A stretch of 64,000 bases of DNA from Ianthella basta (Eukaryota > Porifera > Demospongiae > Verongiida > Ianthellidae), in the NCBI GenBank assembly GCA_964019415.1, contig OZ025870.1, forward strand, positions 1,453,501 to 1,517,500, read 5' to 3'. Of the stretch, positions 32,501 through 43,585 are shown in pieces. The translations under genes and the position numbers were made by a program. The notes beneath the pieces are model-generated. The model did not search any database, was not told the origin of the DNA, and worked only from the letters and a program-made list of their open reading frames with translations. Positions within the stretch are counted from its first letter, which is position 1. Each line of letters begins with the position of its first letter.

Positions 32501-35500
32501 AATACCTCCCGTTCTGCGTCAAGGCACCTGCAGGATGTGTTTGGCGCCCCCCTTGTGATTCAGCTGACAGATGTGATAGATGATGAAGGGAAAGCACACT
32601 GTCATCTGTACAAAAATGCAAAGGAAGTCATTGCTGTTGGGTTTGATGAAGCAAAGACTGTCATATTCACAGAAACGTCCTGCATAAGGTATGAGCCTGA
32701 GATCAACACATGCATGGAATGTTCTGGTTATGGATGTTGATAATTTGGTTTGTTGCCATTAATCTAGTTACCAAAGTATCATAGGATGATGTAAATACTG
32801 TTACCAAGAAAATTTTCTCAGGCATCTATCTCCGAATTGGACATTCTTTCCTTGGTAACGGTAAATATTTTATATACTAGCAGAGTGGCCCGCCTTCGGC
32901 GAGCTACAGCGCCCAACGCCTGTTCCCCAATGCCCTCAGCAGCCATGTTACTGCTACAACTCCAAAAATTGTGAATTATTGGATTAAATTCGAACATGGG
33001 ACGACAGCGAATCAAGTCCGATAAAAGGCGGAAGTCGACAGGAACGATAATTAGAAAATGGCCGTCATCCGCGAAGGACACAGCGGAAATGGAAGGATAA
33101 CACTCTCTGCGAACCGCACGACGGGTGACGTCAACCCCGCTATAACCTGACATCCGATGCCCCCAGCAACCACAGCGAGTTTGAGGGCGATGGAGGAAGA
33201 AACGCGCGCGCGTATCGCGAACACACACAGACAGTCGGCTTTATATATTAGATAGGAGGATGTATTGGTAATATATCCCCTAATACATGCCCTTCAATGT
33301 GGTATATAATACAAGGATACGAGATTCTTGAGCAAGACACAACTGATAAGGATAAATCAATCAAATGCAGGACGTTTCGACCAGAAGGGCTTTGTCAACT
33401 GCAATAAGGGGTGAGGTGAGAGGTGGCTATTTATAACATTAGGGGCAAAAACAACACAGACCCTTTAGTACACAAAATACTGTAATCTGATAAATTGTTT
33501 TACAAAACTTGGGATCGACAACTGTAAGGAGTGGATTGGTTGTTTACAATAACTGTGATGATGTAATGACAGGTAATATCCTAGTGTGGCCTAATGTGGG
33601 CTGGGTGTGTTACAGCTGATAAGTAAAGTTACATAATATTGTACGAACAAGAAAGTAAATTTAAGAGAGAATAATAGATGGAGGGTGGGGGTGATATTAC
33701 GTTTGGTCCAATACCGGGTTCCAGAGTGAGGGGAGTAGTAAGCCCTTGTCTTGTTTCATGGACCTCTTGCTTCTCCTGATTTCAATAGCTCAAGAATCTC
33801 ATATCTTTGTATTATCATTCAAAGCAACTATGAGCCTCTACAATATCATGGTATATAATATTATTACATAATGTTCAATGTTGCACCACAACAGCACTGG
33901 CTGCAGCTAGCTAGGCATATCACTAAAGAATAATTTCAGCGTAATTTCATTAATGTATTTCAGATGAACTGATGGTGCTCCTCATCCATCATACCTCTAT
34001 AGTTGATTGACTTCAGTGTGCATAGTAGCTACTGATGCTGACAATGTATGGCTATATGCTGTTTTCCATGTAGCCATGAATTCTGCAACAACATTCGTCA
34101 TGTGATGAAGTGTGTAACAGTGGAGGAGGTAAAGGAATCTTATGATTTAACCGACAATGATACCTTGGGAAAATTGGCCTTCACTGCAGTGCAAGTTGCA
34201 GCATGCTTTTCCAGCAGCTTCCCTCACATTTTTGGTGATCAGAAGGATGCCCTCTGCTTGATCCCTTGTGCCATCGACAAGGTTTGAATATACAGTTGTT
34301 GGTAATAACAGTATACGTACATCAGATATCATTCGATCATTCTTATCAGACAGCACGGTAGTGCTGTCTATGTAGGGATGGCAGTGGTTGTTTGTATGCT
34401 GTAATACAAACGAAAAGTCGCGCTATTCGTGAACAGGACCGAAAACCGACAAACGAAGCTTACCATGACGAATCGGAGACTAAACAGTGCATATAACTAA
34501 CCTTACTTCACAGCGAAGGTGCGCCTACACGTAGGTAGCGGCCTCGACATTTCCCACGTTTCGTCTTCTTATTCTTCTTATTCTTCTTCTTCCTTGACAG
34601 CCGTAGCGCACGAACCAGAGGGACCAGGAGAATAATTCACACACCATATTGCACCAATTTTGGCTGGCTGCATTCCTTTGTAGGTTAGAAGTCGGCGCGA
34701 GTTGGTGCGGAAGACGGCACTTGCCACGACTCCTGCCGTGTTGCTTGGCCAAGCGGGACGGACGCCATTTTCAAATGACGTAATTAAACCGGATAAAACC
34801 GGAGTGACTGGTGCCATTTATTAGCAGCTGCAGCAGTTAGCTTGCGCGCCGTTTGAAGGACTTTCGCGGTCGTGCGTGCATTTCCCCGCCACGGTTGGCT
34901 TCCGGTCGCCGTTCCTCGCTGGGTTAACGCGGAATCTAGGTGCTAGCCCACACCTGAGGATTACAGAAATGAGGTATAATGCCTGCACCAATGCCCTATG
35001 GTTGAGACTAAGTGACTGTGTGTTGCTTAAGCTTAGCTGCCCACTATAAAAATACAGAAACTAGAAATAATGAAAATTTTCTACAAAAATTGTAAGGATG
35101 TAGGGATGGCATAAAAAGGACAGAAACAAGTAAAGGCTGTTACACAGTGGATCATTAACCATCGTCCCTACATTCAAGGGTGTAGGACTATACGGTGCGA
35201 CATTCTTGCATGTAGGGACCATGGTTAATGCTCCACTGTGTAACAGCCTTTACTTGTTTCTGTCCTTTTTATGCCATCCCTACATCCTTACAATTTTTGT
35301 AGAAAATTTTTATTATTTTTCATATTCATATATTCATTCATTCATATTATAAGAAACATGGTTAAGTAGAATATTGCATGTAAATACGATCCTCAAAACT
35401 TTGGGCAGTTTGTAATGTATATGTTTACGTACATGCAATACATGCACCACTTAACCATGATTAATTTTATTAAATAGAATTAGAACATACTAGCAGGGCG

Positions 35501-38500
35501 AGTCGCACAACAGCGAGTCGGCCCCAGTTGATTCGAAGAATCTGCACGGTTAGCAACGGAGGGTGGCTGCTATAACGACGAGCGAGTTTAAATTCGACCG
35601 TTGGACGCCAGCGAATCACACCACCCAATACCCAGAAGTCAAGGGAGCAATAATTAATAAAATGGCCGTCAGCCGCGAACGAAAAACCGGAAATTGAAGG
35701 ATATCTCTTCAAGACCAGCAAGAAGGGCAATTTCAACCTGTGGAAGACACTTCTGGAGCCCCACTTTATAATTTGTGAGAATTTAGTGGCGCCCTGTACA
35801 GTAGTTTGACCGAATCTCGAACGACAAACAAACACACAAACAAGCCAACTGAATTATAATTATGTGTATAGATTATCGTATAGCGAGAAATTGTGGATCG
35901 GTGCAAATTTTGTATATTTTGTATGCCTCGCCATACGAAAATAAACAAGGTAAAATGGGGTAACTCCGTGAAAACTTAATTTATTGCCGCGTAATTCCAA
36001 CAGTTGAAAGGCGGCGAATGCCCGACTTATTTTCCAGCTACTGGCATCTAGTGCCAAGGCGTACACCAAAACTGAAGTGAATTGAGCTAATATTTCCCGA
36101 GGTATCAGCAGAAATGTGAAGGAATTGGCTTCATTGCAGAGGAGATGGGACTAGACAATGAAACTGAGCCTGTGGCCTATCATTCTTGTGGATTCAATAC
36201 ACAATCAGCTTGTACACGGTTAATAACGCCGTCATTCGACAGCATACCTGATGCGGTATCATCTATTAGAAAGATCGAGCCTGAGGTTGCTCATCTTGGT
36301 GCGTACCTGGCTTACTAGTGGTCATGCAGTCTACACACAGGTTATATGTAACTGATGAAGTACGTTTTGTTGCAGTTTTGCATGCGCTGAGTGAGATAGA
36401 ACTAAAACTAAAGTTTTTTCGCTGAATTTGCCGTAACCGGAACGCAACTTGCTCCCCTGTCGCAGCAAGAAAGAATCGCAGCGGCTCAGAGCCCTGGTAG
36501 ATGATTCACTATAAATCAGCATGCTGTGTGCCAGAGTACAACTAGATCGCCCGTACAATCGCGAAGTTACAGCCATTGGAATTCAAAGTTCACGAAGTTG
36601 CCCCATTCGCGAAGTTACCCCACGTGACCTTACTACAACAAAAAGTTGCAAGCTGTACCCATATTCCTTACAATAGTCAGCTCTGGAGTCGAGTCTTTAT
36701 GATCACTTGTACTAGGCAGCTCAGGGGGGAGCATCGCTCTGTTTTCGTTTCTTACTTGCTGACAAAGCAGTTGTCGTGGTTGCTAAAGCTAATTCAACTA
36801 GCTTCTTAATTGACTTTTGCAGTGTGGTTAGCGGCTCCTTGAAATGTTAGTATGCACAGTATTTCCAGTCCCCCCTTGAGGTAAATCCGCAGAGAGCTGT
36901 CTGGAACCAGTCACGTGGCAAACAATGGAGCCATCTTGGCGTAGGTAGAGACAGCATGCAGACGAGATCTACATTGGGTGGCCTATGACGATATCGCCTC
37001 TCGCTACAGCCACTGCAAAAGGGTTGACCCTGTTCCCATCCTTGCGCTTACATGGAAATTCCTGTCCAACAACAGCATCCCAGACGTCTCTGCAGATGTG
37101 GTACTGCCTCATGATCACCATTGACTCCACCAATAATGACGACATTACTATTGACACGCACGTGTACTTGCTAGGAGGCGTGGAATTATCCATGAATGCA
37201 CATAATTTATGCGAAAATATGAATGCAAAATTTATTCTAAAGGCCTTGCAGCCATTTATACGAAATGTTGTGCCGTCCAAAATTTCCCGTTGTATGGTAT
37301 AAGAAATAATAAATATTTTCTACAAAAATAGTAAGGATATATAGGAGGGCATTAGGACAGAAACAAGCAAAGACTGTTACACAGTGGATCATTAACCATC
37401 ATCCCTACATGCAAGAATGTCTCATGCACCGTATAGTTCTACACCCTTTAATGTAGAGATGATGTTCAATGCTCCACCGTGTAACATGCAGCCTTTACTT
37501 GTTTCTGTCCTTTTTATGCCATCCCTACATCCTTATAGTTTTGTTGAAAATTTATACTATGCCTAGTTTCTGCACTTTTTTGGAGCATGAGCATGCACAA
37601 TATAGCTAGTTGGCTATTCTAACTTCCTTGTGTAGCTTCTGATAGAATTAGATGCAAATTGCAGTTGAGAAATTGTATAGACATTATAAATAATTCATTC
37701 CACAAGCCAAAATGCCACACTAGTCATAGAGCAAGGCAAAGAATTTTCACTGTGGAGCAAAACAACAGAAGAAGGAACCTCCGGAAACTGTATGCAGCTG
37801 CTCACAATGGCACCAGTCACGCCAGTTTCATCCATTTGAATTATGTAAATTGAAAATGGCATCTGCCCTGCATGCTTGGCCAAGCAACGTATTTTACTTT
37901 GTTCACCTCGATTCGTGCCCTATGACATCATAGATTAGCCATGTGTCGGAAGTTGCACAGGTGTCATCCCTATATACATAGCAGTGAAAGCGTGCTCCAT
38001 TTCAGGGCAATGAGGTCCAGGCTCCTACAGAGTTCATGTCTGTGTCAACATCAGTATTAACCAAATCCATTCGGCTGTCCTCGCTGGTAGCTCATTCTGC
38101 ATCTGCTCATCTGGCTTGCCCCCATTGGGGTTAGCTCGCTCGGCCACTGGGGTTAGCTCGCTCGGCCACTGGGATTTGCTCGCTCGGCCACTGGGGCTAG
38201 CTCGCTCGGCCACTGGAGTTAGCTTGCTCGGCCACTGGAGTTAGCTCGCTCGGCCACTGGGGTTAGCTCGCTCAGCCAATGTGCTTAGCATGCTTGGCCA
38301 ATGTGCTTGGCATGCTTGGCCAATGTGCTTAGCAAGCTTGGGTTTTAGTGTTATATATGGTTAGGGTTAGGGCAGGTTTTATTGTTACCCCCTTCTATAC
38401 ATTTAGTCATCCTATACTGAGGCCGTGGATGCATACAGGCATGTACAACTACTGGTCTGCTTGTAGTTACTTCCGATGCACATGGCTAATCTATGACGTC

Positions 38501-40337
38501 ACAGGGCATAAATCGGGGTGAACAACGCAAACCCTCCAAGCAACATGGCTGGCAGGGGGTCGATCAAGGTCATGTGCGTTTGAAAAATGGCCGACGCGGC
38601 TGCTCTTTACTGTGTATTTTATCATTCCCCACTGTTCCCCAGCATCTAGGTAGGTTTAGCAATTATTTTACAATGCCAGTGTACGAGTGTTCACTGATGC
38701 TGGCTAGAAGACTGATCAAGCCTAATCTGGAGTACTGAGAAAGTGCTGCAGTGGAAGTGACTCCTTAGAAGCTGGTAGTGAGTCCTCATTGATCACAGGA
38801 CTGCAAGACTGATAGGTTGACTGCTTCTGCAATGGGAGTGCAATCGGCAGCCACGTTCATGTAATCATCTTGGTTCTGCACACGATTTGTCACATTCGAC
38901 AGCAGGGATGCTAGAAATGGCTTAAGCGTGCTGGCAATCCTCAATCTTCAAGAAATGTTGCAATAACTTGCAACAACTCAATCATGACAGAAGACTGACA
39001 ATTAAGCCCAATCCATCATATGGCTCCTTGGCTACGTACGTACGGGTCATACCAGGGGCGCAAATGCAGTACAAGGCCCTGCCATGGCTCAGGGTAGGCA
39101 CACTCAGCCTTGAAGCACAGTGAGCTAATACATGGAGATCGACACGATTGGAATGTCAGGAGTGCAATTATTAAGGTGCTGGTATTGCACAATCCCAGGA
39201 CTTTAATAATTGCCCCCCAGCACGGCGGGAGTCGTGGCAAGCACCATCTTCTGCACTAAACTGCGCCACCTTCTAACCTACAAAGGAATGTAGCCAGCTC
39301 ACAATGTTGCAATATGGTGTGAGAATTATTCTCCTGGTTACTCTGGTTCCTGCGCTACAGCTGTCAAATTAGAAGAAGAAGACAAAAGTGGGAATGTCAA
39401 GGGCACTCTCTACATGTACGCTGGGAAGTAAGGTTAGCTATATGTCCACTGCTCAGTCCCCGCTTCCACATGGAAAACTTGGTTTGTTGGTTTTTGGTCC
39501 TATTCTGGAGTAGCGCTGCTTTTTATTTGTATTACAGCATACAAACAACCACCGCCATCCCTACATAGACAGCACTACTGTGCTGTCTAATATTGTATGT
39601 ACCACAAAGCATGGGCCTACCTATATACAATGTTTGGTTTGGTTGCAATTGTCCACACTAGTCAATGGCCACCTTTCAGATAACTGCTGTTGCTACCGTT
39701 TCAACTCCAGTCACTCCCCCCCCCCCCCCCCCCCACCGACCCCCAGCAACCATATTACCAAATGGCAAGGGACTTGGCCCCTTTGTGTGGCTGCCGAAAG
39801 CCAGCTTTTGTCCAAGCTACCTTCTTTCCAACATTACAAGGAAGCAATTCCTGTACCAACAGTCCAAACTCAATCATCTACCTCTCTGATTCAAATGAAG
39901 ACATTGAGAGAAAGGTGAGGTGAACAGTACATTAAAATTAACAATTAATAGATCAAACTTCTTAGTCCATTCTATGTTTTGCCACAATTATTATAGAGCC
40001 CATGCTTATCTTCATTAGCACTACAATGGTGTGAGTTTTGCATTAGTTTGATGTGTATATAAGAGAACATGGGACAGTTATATAAAAGAGAGATCCCTTT
40101 TGAGTGCCTCACCTTATTTGCTGTATTGGCAACTCTCTTAGGTGAACAAGCATGCCGTCTCTGGTGGGAGAGACACAGAGGAGGAGCATCGCAGGTTTGG
40201 TGCCAACACTGACTTGGACGTGTCCTACCAGTACCTGAGATTCTTCATGGAAGACAGTGAAAAGCTAAAGCACATCAAAGAAGTTAGTTACATGCGTCCT
40301 GCATGCGAGTGCATGTGTTTGTTCAATGTGCATGTAC

Positions 40338-40432
<95 letters not shown>

Positions 40433-40895
40433 GTCATCAAAATGGCAGTAGTTAGCCACAAGTTCGCAGAAGAAGACATCCCATAACCATTCCACCCATG
40501 GCATAGGCTTCTTTACCATTTATTCATCCTTTCCACTACACCCCTTGGATTCATCTGGAGTGGCTACTAGGCTGGAAACCTATGCATGTCGGCCATTGAG
40601 GCTATATGTATGGTGATCAGTCAAGCGGTTATATACCCATTCTATGGCCAGATGGCTTTTTGGTGCCCGAGAACTGCCAGATGAATAGTCCACAACCGCT
40701 ACTGTTTTGTGTGCAGCAGTCAAGATTCTGGTAGTGGCTCACTAACTTGCATTTGGATTCATATATAGTTAACCCAAAGGGAGTGCTATCCTCTATGGCA
40801 AAAGGGTGGAAGATGATTCGGTCATTCATGACCCACTTTCCCAGGGCCCTGCCATCGCAGTACTTTGTACGGTGCACGGGCTTTCAAGATTCAAA

Positions 40896-40968
<73 letters not shown>

Positions 40969-41289
40969 TGTGTGTACATGTGTGTGTGTGCGTGTGTGTG
41001 TGCATGCGCGTGTGTGGAGTGCCAGTGAGATTATACACCAAGTGAGTGCAGTGCATTCATGGATACAATACAAATATTATATTGTAGTGCGGTGCCAGCA
41101 GCTGTTGTCTTTCAACTTGCCCAGGAGTATGGCAGTGGTCGGATGCTGACAGGAGAGGTGAAGATGGAGCTGATTGCTGTTCTCCAAGACATCATCTCCA
41201 AACATCAGGAGAGGAGGGCACTCGTCACTGATGACATGGTCAAGCGCTTCATGACTCCACGGCCACTCAACTTTAGGAAGAAGGAGTAG
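29558..41289 (+). CDS. second tryptophanyl-tRNA synthetase copy, exons 2-8, KMSAS motif lost
   Basis: Exons: 29558-29675, 31066-31191, 32524-32688, 34074-34281, 39747-39914, 40142-40282 and 41125-41289. All carry the splice sites and phases of copy 1 and all are open. Exon 2 is diverged ([14 protein letters not shown]). Exon 3 keeps HLGH. In exon 6 the KMSAS loop is replaced: [20 protein letters not shown]. Exons 7-8 are nearly identical to copy 1, while exons 2-6 are strongly diverged. No exon 1 or start codon was found, and the upstream DNA (26.9-29.3 kb) is a different duplicated segment. Without KMSKS it should not activate tryptophan. It is either a young unprocessed pseudogene that has kept its frames or a non-catalytic paralogue using an unseen first exon. 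Introns hold Helitrons, composite MITEs and a HIRAN fragment. Confidence 0.8.
29680..30880 (+). other. WARS copy 2 intron 2, no element recognised
   Basis: AT-rich intronic sequence with TGCATG repeats near 29760-29815. No gene or defined transposon until the Helitron end near 30.9 kb. Confidence 0.4.
30885..31009 (-). mobile_element. Helitron 5'-end fragment
   Basis: On the minus strand it starts TCTATATATATAATTCAGTTTG after a host A, then a (TTTG)n tract, matching the 5' part of the Helitron at 35490-35872 (both continue with a GTGGCG..CTGT.CAGTAGTTT word). The hairpin/CTAG 3' end is absent, so it is truncated. It lies 56 bp upstream of WARS copy 2 exon 3. Confidence 0.7.
31268..31383. mobile_element. 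foldback element with about 41-bp arms
   Basis: The arms 31268-31308 (TTATAACACCTCC..TTATAAGCAC) and 31342-31383 are near-perfect complements around a GC-rich loop that itself folds (GGGCGC-GAA-GCGCCC). Non-coding, in WARS copy 2 intron 3. Confidence 0.8.
31385..32520. other. WARS copy 2 intron 3, remainder
   Basis: GC-rich segment to about 31800, then AT-rich sequence with GATTAGATATTC/CCAATAAGATATAATCGC direct repeats near 32140-32225. No coding evidence. Confidence 0.4.
32877..33252 (-). mobile_element. non-autonomous Helitron (376 bp)
   Basis: Minus strand: 5' TCTAATATATAAAGCCGACTG after a host A, 3' hairpin of the GCCGAAGGCGGGC type, then CACTCTG, CTAG (32877-32880) and a host T. A translated stretch ([20 protein letters not shown]) is recognisably shared with 35470-35835 and 62268-62450, so the family carries a conserved fragment of unknown origin. 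Confidence 0.85.
33310..33725 (+). repeat. GTTTCGACC..TTTGTCAACTGC repeat, copy 1
   Basis: Starts near TTGAGCAAGACACAACTG, has ACGTTTCGACC..GGGCTTTGTCAACTGC, GGTGGCTATTTATAACAT and GATGGAGGGTGGGGG, and ends GTTTGGTCCAATAC. The other copies are at 52685-53100 and 53545-53990. Probably the non-coding end of a Penelope-like or related retroelement. Confidence 0.7.
34346..35325 (+). mobile_element. composite MITE, copy 2
   Basis: Same head (AGACAGCACGGTAGTGCTGTC), same GC-rich middle with CTTCTTATTCTTCTT, and a complete palindromic tail at 35073-35312 whose arms run AAAATTTTCTAC..GTAAGGATGTAGGGATGGCAT and back. Lies in WARS copy 2 intron 5. Confidence 0.8.
35490..35872 (-). mobile_element. non-autonomous Helitron (383 bp)
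   Basis: Minus strand: 5' TCTATACACATAATTATAATTC after a host A (35873 is T on plus), (TTTG)n-like tract, 3' end CGACTCGCCCTG then CTAG (35490-35493) and a host T. Related to 14237-14556 and 32877-33252. Confidence 0.8.
35945..36625. mobile_element. candidate inverted-repeat element with an open frame
   Basis: Left words TGGGGTAACTCCGTGAAAAC; right words TTCACGAAGTTGCCCC and CGAAGTTACCCC are their inverse. Between them 36146-36318 is open ([19 protein letters not shown]..), ending at TAG, with a possible donor at 36300. The family is unknown and the boundaries are approximate. Confidence 0.35.
36966..37125 (-). pseudogene. HIRAN-like domain fragment
   Basis: The minus-strand frame reads [38 protein letters not shown] and [11 protein letters not shown], then stops. 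The Y-H-x-x-x-D-x-W..G..C.R...N..DPFAVAV..G..VGH layout matches HIRAN-type modules that occur in many copies in sponge and cnidarian genomes. Only the front half is present. It sits in WARS copy 2 intron 5, so it is a stray fragment. The domain call is from memory of the pattern. Confidence 0.5.
37318..37555. mobile_element. TGTAGGGATGG palindromic tail, solo copy
   Basis: Same palindrome as 35073-35312 (AAGTAAAGGCTG..ACACAGTGG inverted; ATGCCATCCCTACATCCTTA on the right) with more differences and a damaged left arm. It may belong with the head block at 39415-39592 as one minus-strand element split by insertions. Confidence 0.7.
37890..38535. mobile_element. inverted-repeat element with a 22-bp minisatellite core
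   Basis: The arms 37895-37955 and 38464-38530 are complements (TTGTTCACC.CGATT..TGCCCT, ATAGATTAGCCATGTG and CGGAAGT). The core 38110-38345 is a tandem array of TTAGCTCGCTCGGCCACTGG units. Non-coding. The arms differ from those around the sister array at 17 kb. Confidence 0.7.
38110..38345. repeat. 22-bp minisatellite (TTAGCTCGCTCGGCCACTGGGG), 7-8 units plus diverged ones
   Basis: Reverse-complement version of the array at 17005-17150. Unit drift is visible at the right end (TTAGCATGCTTGGCCAATGTGC). Followed by GGTTAGGGTTAGGG. Confidence 0.9.
39415..39592 (-). mobile_element. composite MITE head block, minus strand
   Basis: Reverse complement of the head of the 27649 and 34346 copies: ..GTATTACAGCATACAAACAACCACCGCCATCCCTACATAGACAGCAC..GTGCTGTCT read in the opposite direction. 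More diverged relatives of the GC-rich middle lie at 39215-39415. Confidence 0.7.
40341..40429 (+). repeat. (GT)n microsatellite in WARS copy 2 intron 7
   Basis: Near-perfect GT run. The equivalent intron 7 of copy 1 has its own GT run at 11958-12016. Confidence 0.97.
40896..41015 (+). repeat. (GT)n microsatellite with GCGC and TACATG interruptions
   Basis: Second GT array in WARS copy 2 intron 7, ending about 110 bp before exon 8. It has no equivalent in copy 1. Confidence 0.95.
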
Positions 41290-42955
41290 GCACAAGCCTA
41301 GTAGGTCTAGGAGTAGTTGGCTAGTCTTTTTGACCACATGGTGATAAATGCATCCACCTGGGACTCTTATCACATTTTGCATGGACTCTTATATACTGCC
41401 GTAGCAATCATTATAGCTTTGCAAGTTAGCTTTAATACCGTAGATAGGCTCAACATTTTTTTGATGAAGCACTTTTGCCTGAATATATTTATTTATTATT
41501 ATACATTGTTACGTTATGCTAAATTATTGTCAACATCAGCAACATGAAATGGCCCACAATATCTTATTACTCCTGTATGCGCTTGTCTAGATGCATCGTG
41601 CAAATGAACACCTGGCATGAAAAATTTGGACCCCCCTGAAAAGGTTCCCCCAGTCCAATTATTTTGAAATATTTGGATCCCCGGAACCAATATTTCAGAA
41701 ATGGACTAAAATCTTTGAACCTACCCTGAAATATGTGGACCCCAACATCTAGGTCTACATTTTGGGTTTTCCAGGCCTAATAGCTACTTCATATTCATCT
41801 TCAGCCACAATACATTCATGGGAATTTGACAGTCATTACAAATCTGCTGTTCCTCTAAAGCTAGAGGTGCCTTCATCCCATGGCCAACACACTGCATGTG
41901 GAACCATTGATCACATGAATCACACTAGACCATGTCGCTCCAGGTCTCTGGCATGAGACAATTGTAGTACAGACAGATGACAACGCAATCATGACAGGCA
42001 TGGACTTGGCAAGACAAGTAATACAGATACACAGCAAAGTGTAACATGATTGTAGCTAGCTATAGCCAAGTCGAAGCGGTGGTTGTTAGGTCTAAATGGC
42101 AGGCTGGATAGAGGTTTTACTTTCACTCTTCTTTTTCCACTGAATGAAGACTTCTCCCTAATTCTCTATTATTAGCACTGCAGCTCTCTTCCAAACTGCG
42201 TACTCTCAGACTAATAAATGAAGCGTGACAGTGAGTAGTCACCTCTACCTAGCCTGCCATTCAGACGCACCATCGAGATTGGGAGATCGCACGCACATCA
42301 CACTCAAAGACACCGCCTCCTTTGCTGCCGACTCCTTCATATTCGTCCAACTGTTCATCTCGATTAATGTTTCCTGATGATTCTCGCCTCTCTTTATCGG
42401 TTATTCGTTCGGTGAGCTGACATTTCTTCCTTTCCGTGTTAGCTGCCATCTTTATGTCATAATTATAGGAAGACTATTATTTCAAGGGTGGTCCGAATAT
42501 TGCCGTGATGCTCCCTTTGGACGAGCAAGAGCAATATCACGTATTGATAGCACTTAAGTGCATGTTGCACTTGTCACTGGCTTCATCATGTGTACGATCT
42601 CTATTGCGTTGATTTGCTTGAATGCCAAGTGAAGAATGCATCAGTTCAGCATGTAGCTAAGGCTAGTGGTTTTCTTTAATAGTGAATAAATCTGTTTTGT
42701 CACTGTAGTTTTTAGCCTTAATCCAAGGGCAGGAGGTTGTCTGGTAATCAACTTCCACCACCATTGACCATGTGAGACAAACACGCAAACACCCAAACAA
42801 AATTGTGCCATTGTGTCTTCTAAACAGCATGAATATACACATTGTTTGACAGCATTCATAAAGCTGTGAGATAGTCATGTAACCATGCATTGTATTAGAA
42901 TATTACACTTGAGTTTAGTATATAACAGAAATGTATATAGCCTGTGGCTGAAAGT
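41290..42955. other. between WARS copy 2 and actin-like pseudogene, no gene recognised
   Basis: 41630-41760 has imperfect GAAATATTTGGACCCC direct repeats. 42120-42480 and 42640-42890 contain short ORFs without recognisable domains. Confidence 0.4.
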
Positions 42956-42956
42956 G

Positions 42957-42958
<2 letters not shown>

Positions 42959-43036
<78 letters not shown>

Positions 43037-43062
43037 GTGTGTAGGTGTGTAGGTGTGTGTAG

Positions 43063-43094
<32 letters not shown>

Positions 43095-43150
43095 GTGTGT
43101 GTGTGTGTGTTTGCTTGTGCATGTGTGTGTGTGTGTGTGTGTGTGTAGTG
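42959..43150 (+). repeat. (GT)n microsatellite with GTAGGTGT and TTGCTTGT variants
   Basis: About 190 bp, a pure GT core then interrupted blocks. Confidence 0.95.
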
Positions 43151-43585
43151 TGTGTGTGTGCCATGCAGATTTTCCTAGATTATTGAACTATATAGGCTGG
43201 ATTAAGTGTTTGTTCATGAGACGGGTAAATTGGTGAGCTTTCAAGCAAAGGATCAGTTTTAATGGTTACAGTATGTTTTGATACTTAGATCGTCTTCAGC
43301 TGTATTACAAAACTGATAAGGTGCAAATCATTAAATAAGGGTGGGTGTGTCAGTGGAAGTCTTAGCTGGCGGGAAATTGAATACCGTGTAAAGTGGAGTG
43401 ATGTAATGGCTACATCTAATTAAAACATTGGCCATGAATAAAGATGAGTGGAGACATGAAAGGTGGGACAGGAGAGAGTATTGTCCAGTGTTCTTTTCAT
43501 GATCATTGAGATTGTGGACTAATTGAGCAAAAGATGAAGTACATTTGAATAGCCCTCTAATGTGTGTTTTGTCCCCATTCTACAG

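Noticed and set aside
38110..38345. CRISPR-like array of 22-bp repeats (also 17005-17150)
   Set aside because: The units abut with no spacers and drift gradually; it is a minisatellite in a eukaryotic genome.
38375..38400. Telomeric repeat (GGTTAGGGTTAGGG)
   Set aside because: Only about two units next to the minisatellite; its complement also appears as CCCTAAC at 16975. Too short for an interstitial telomere.
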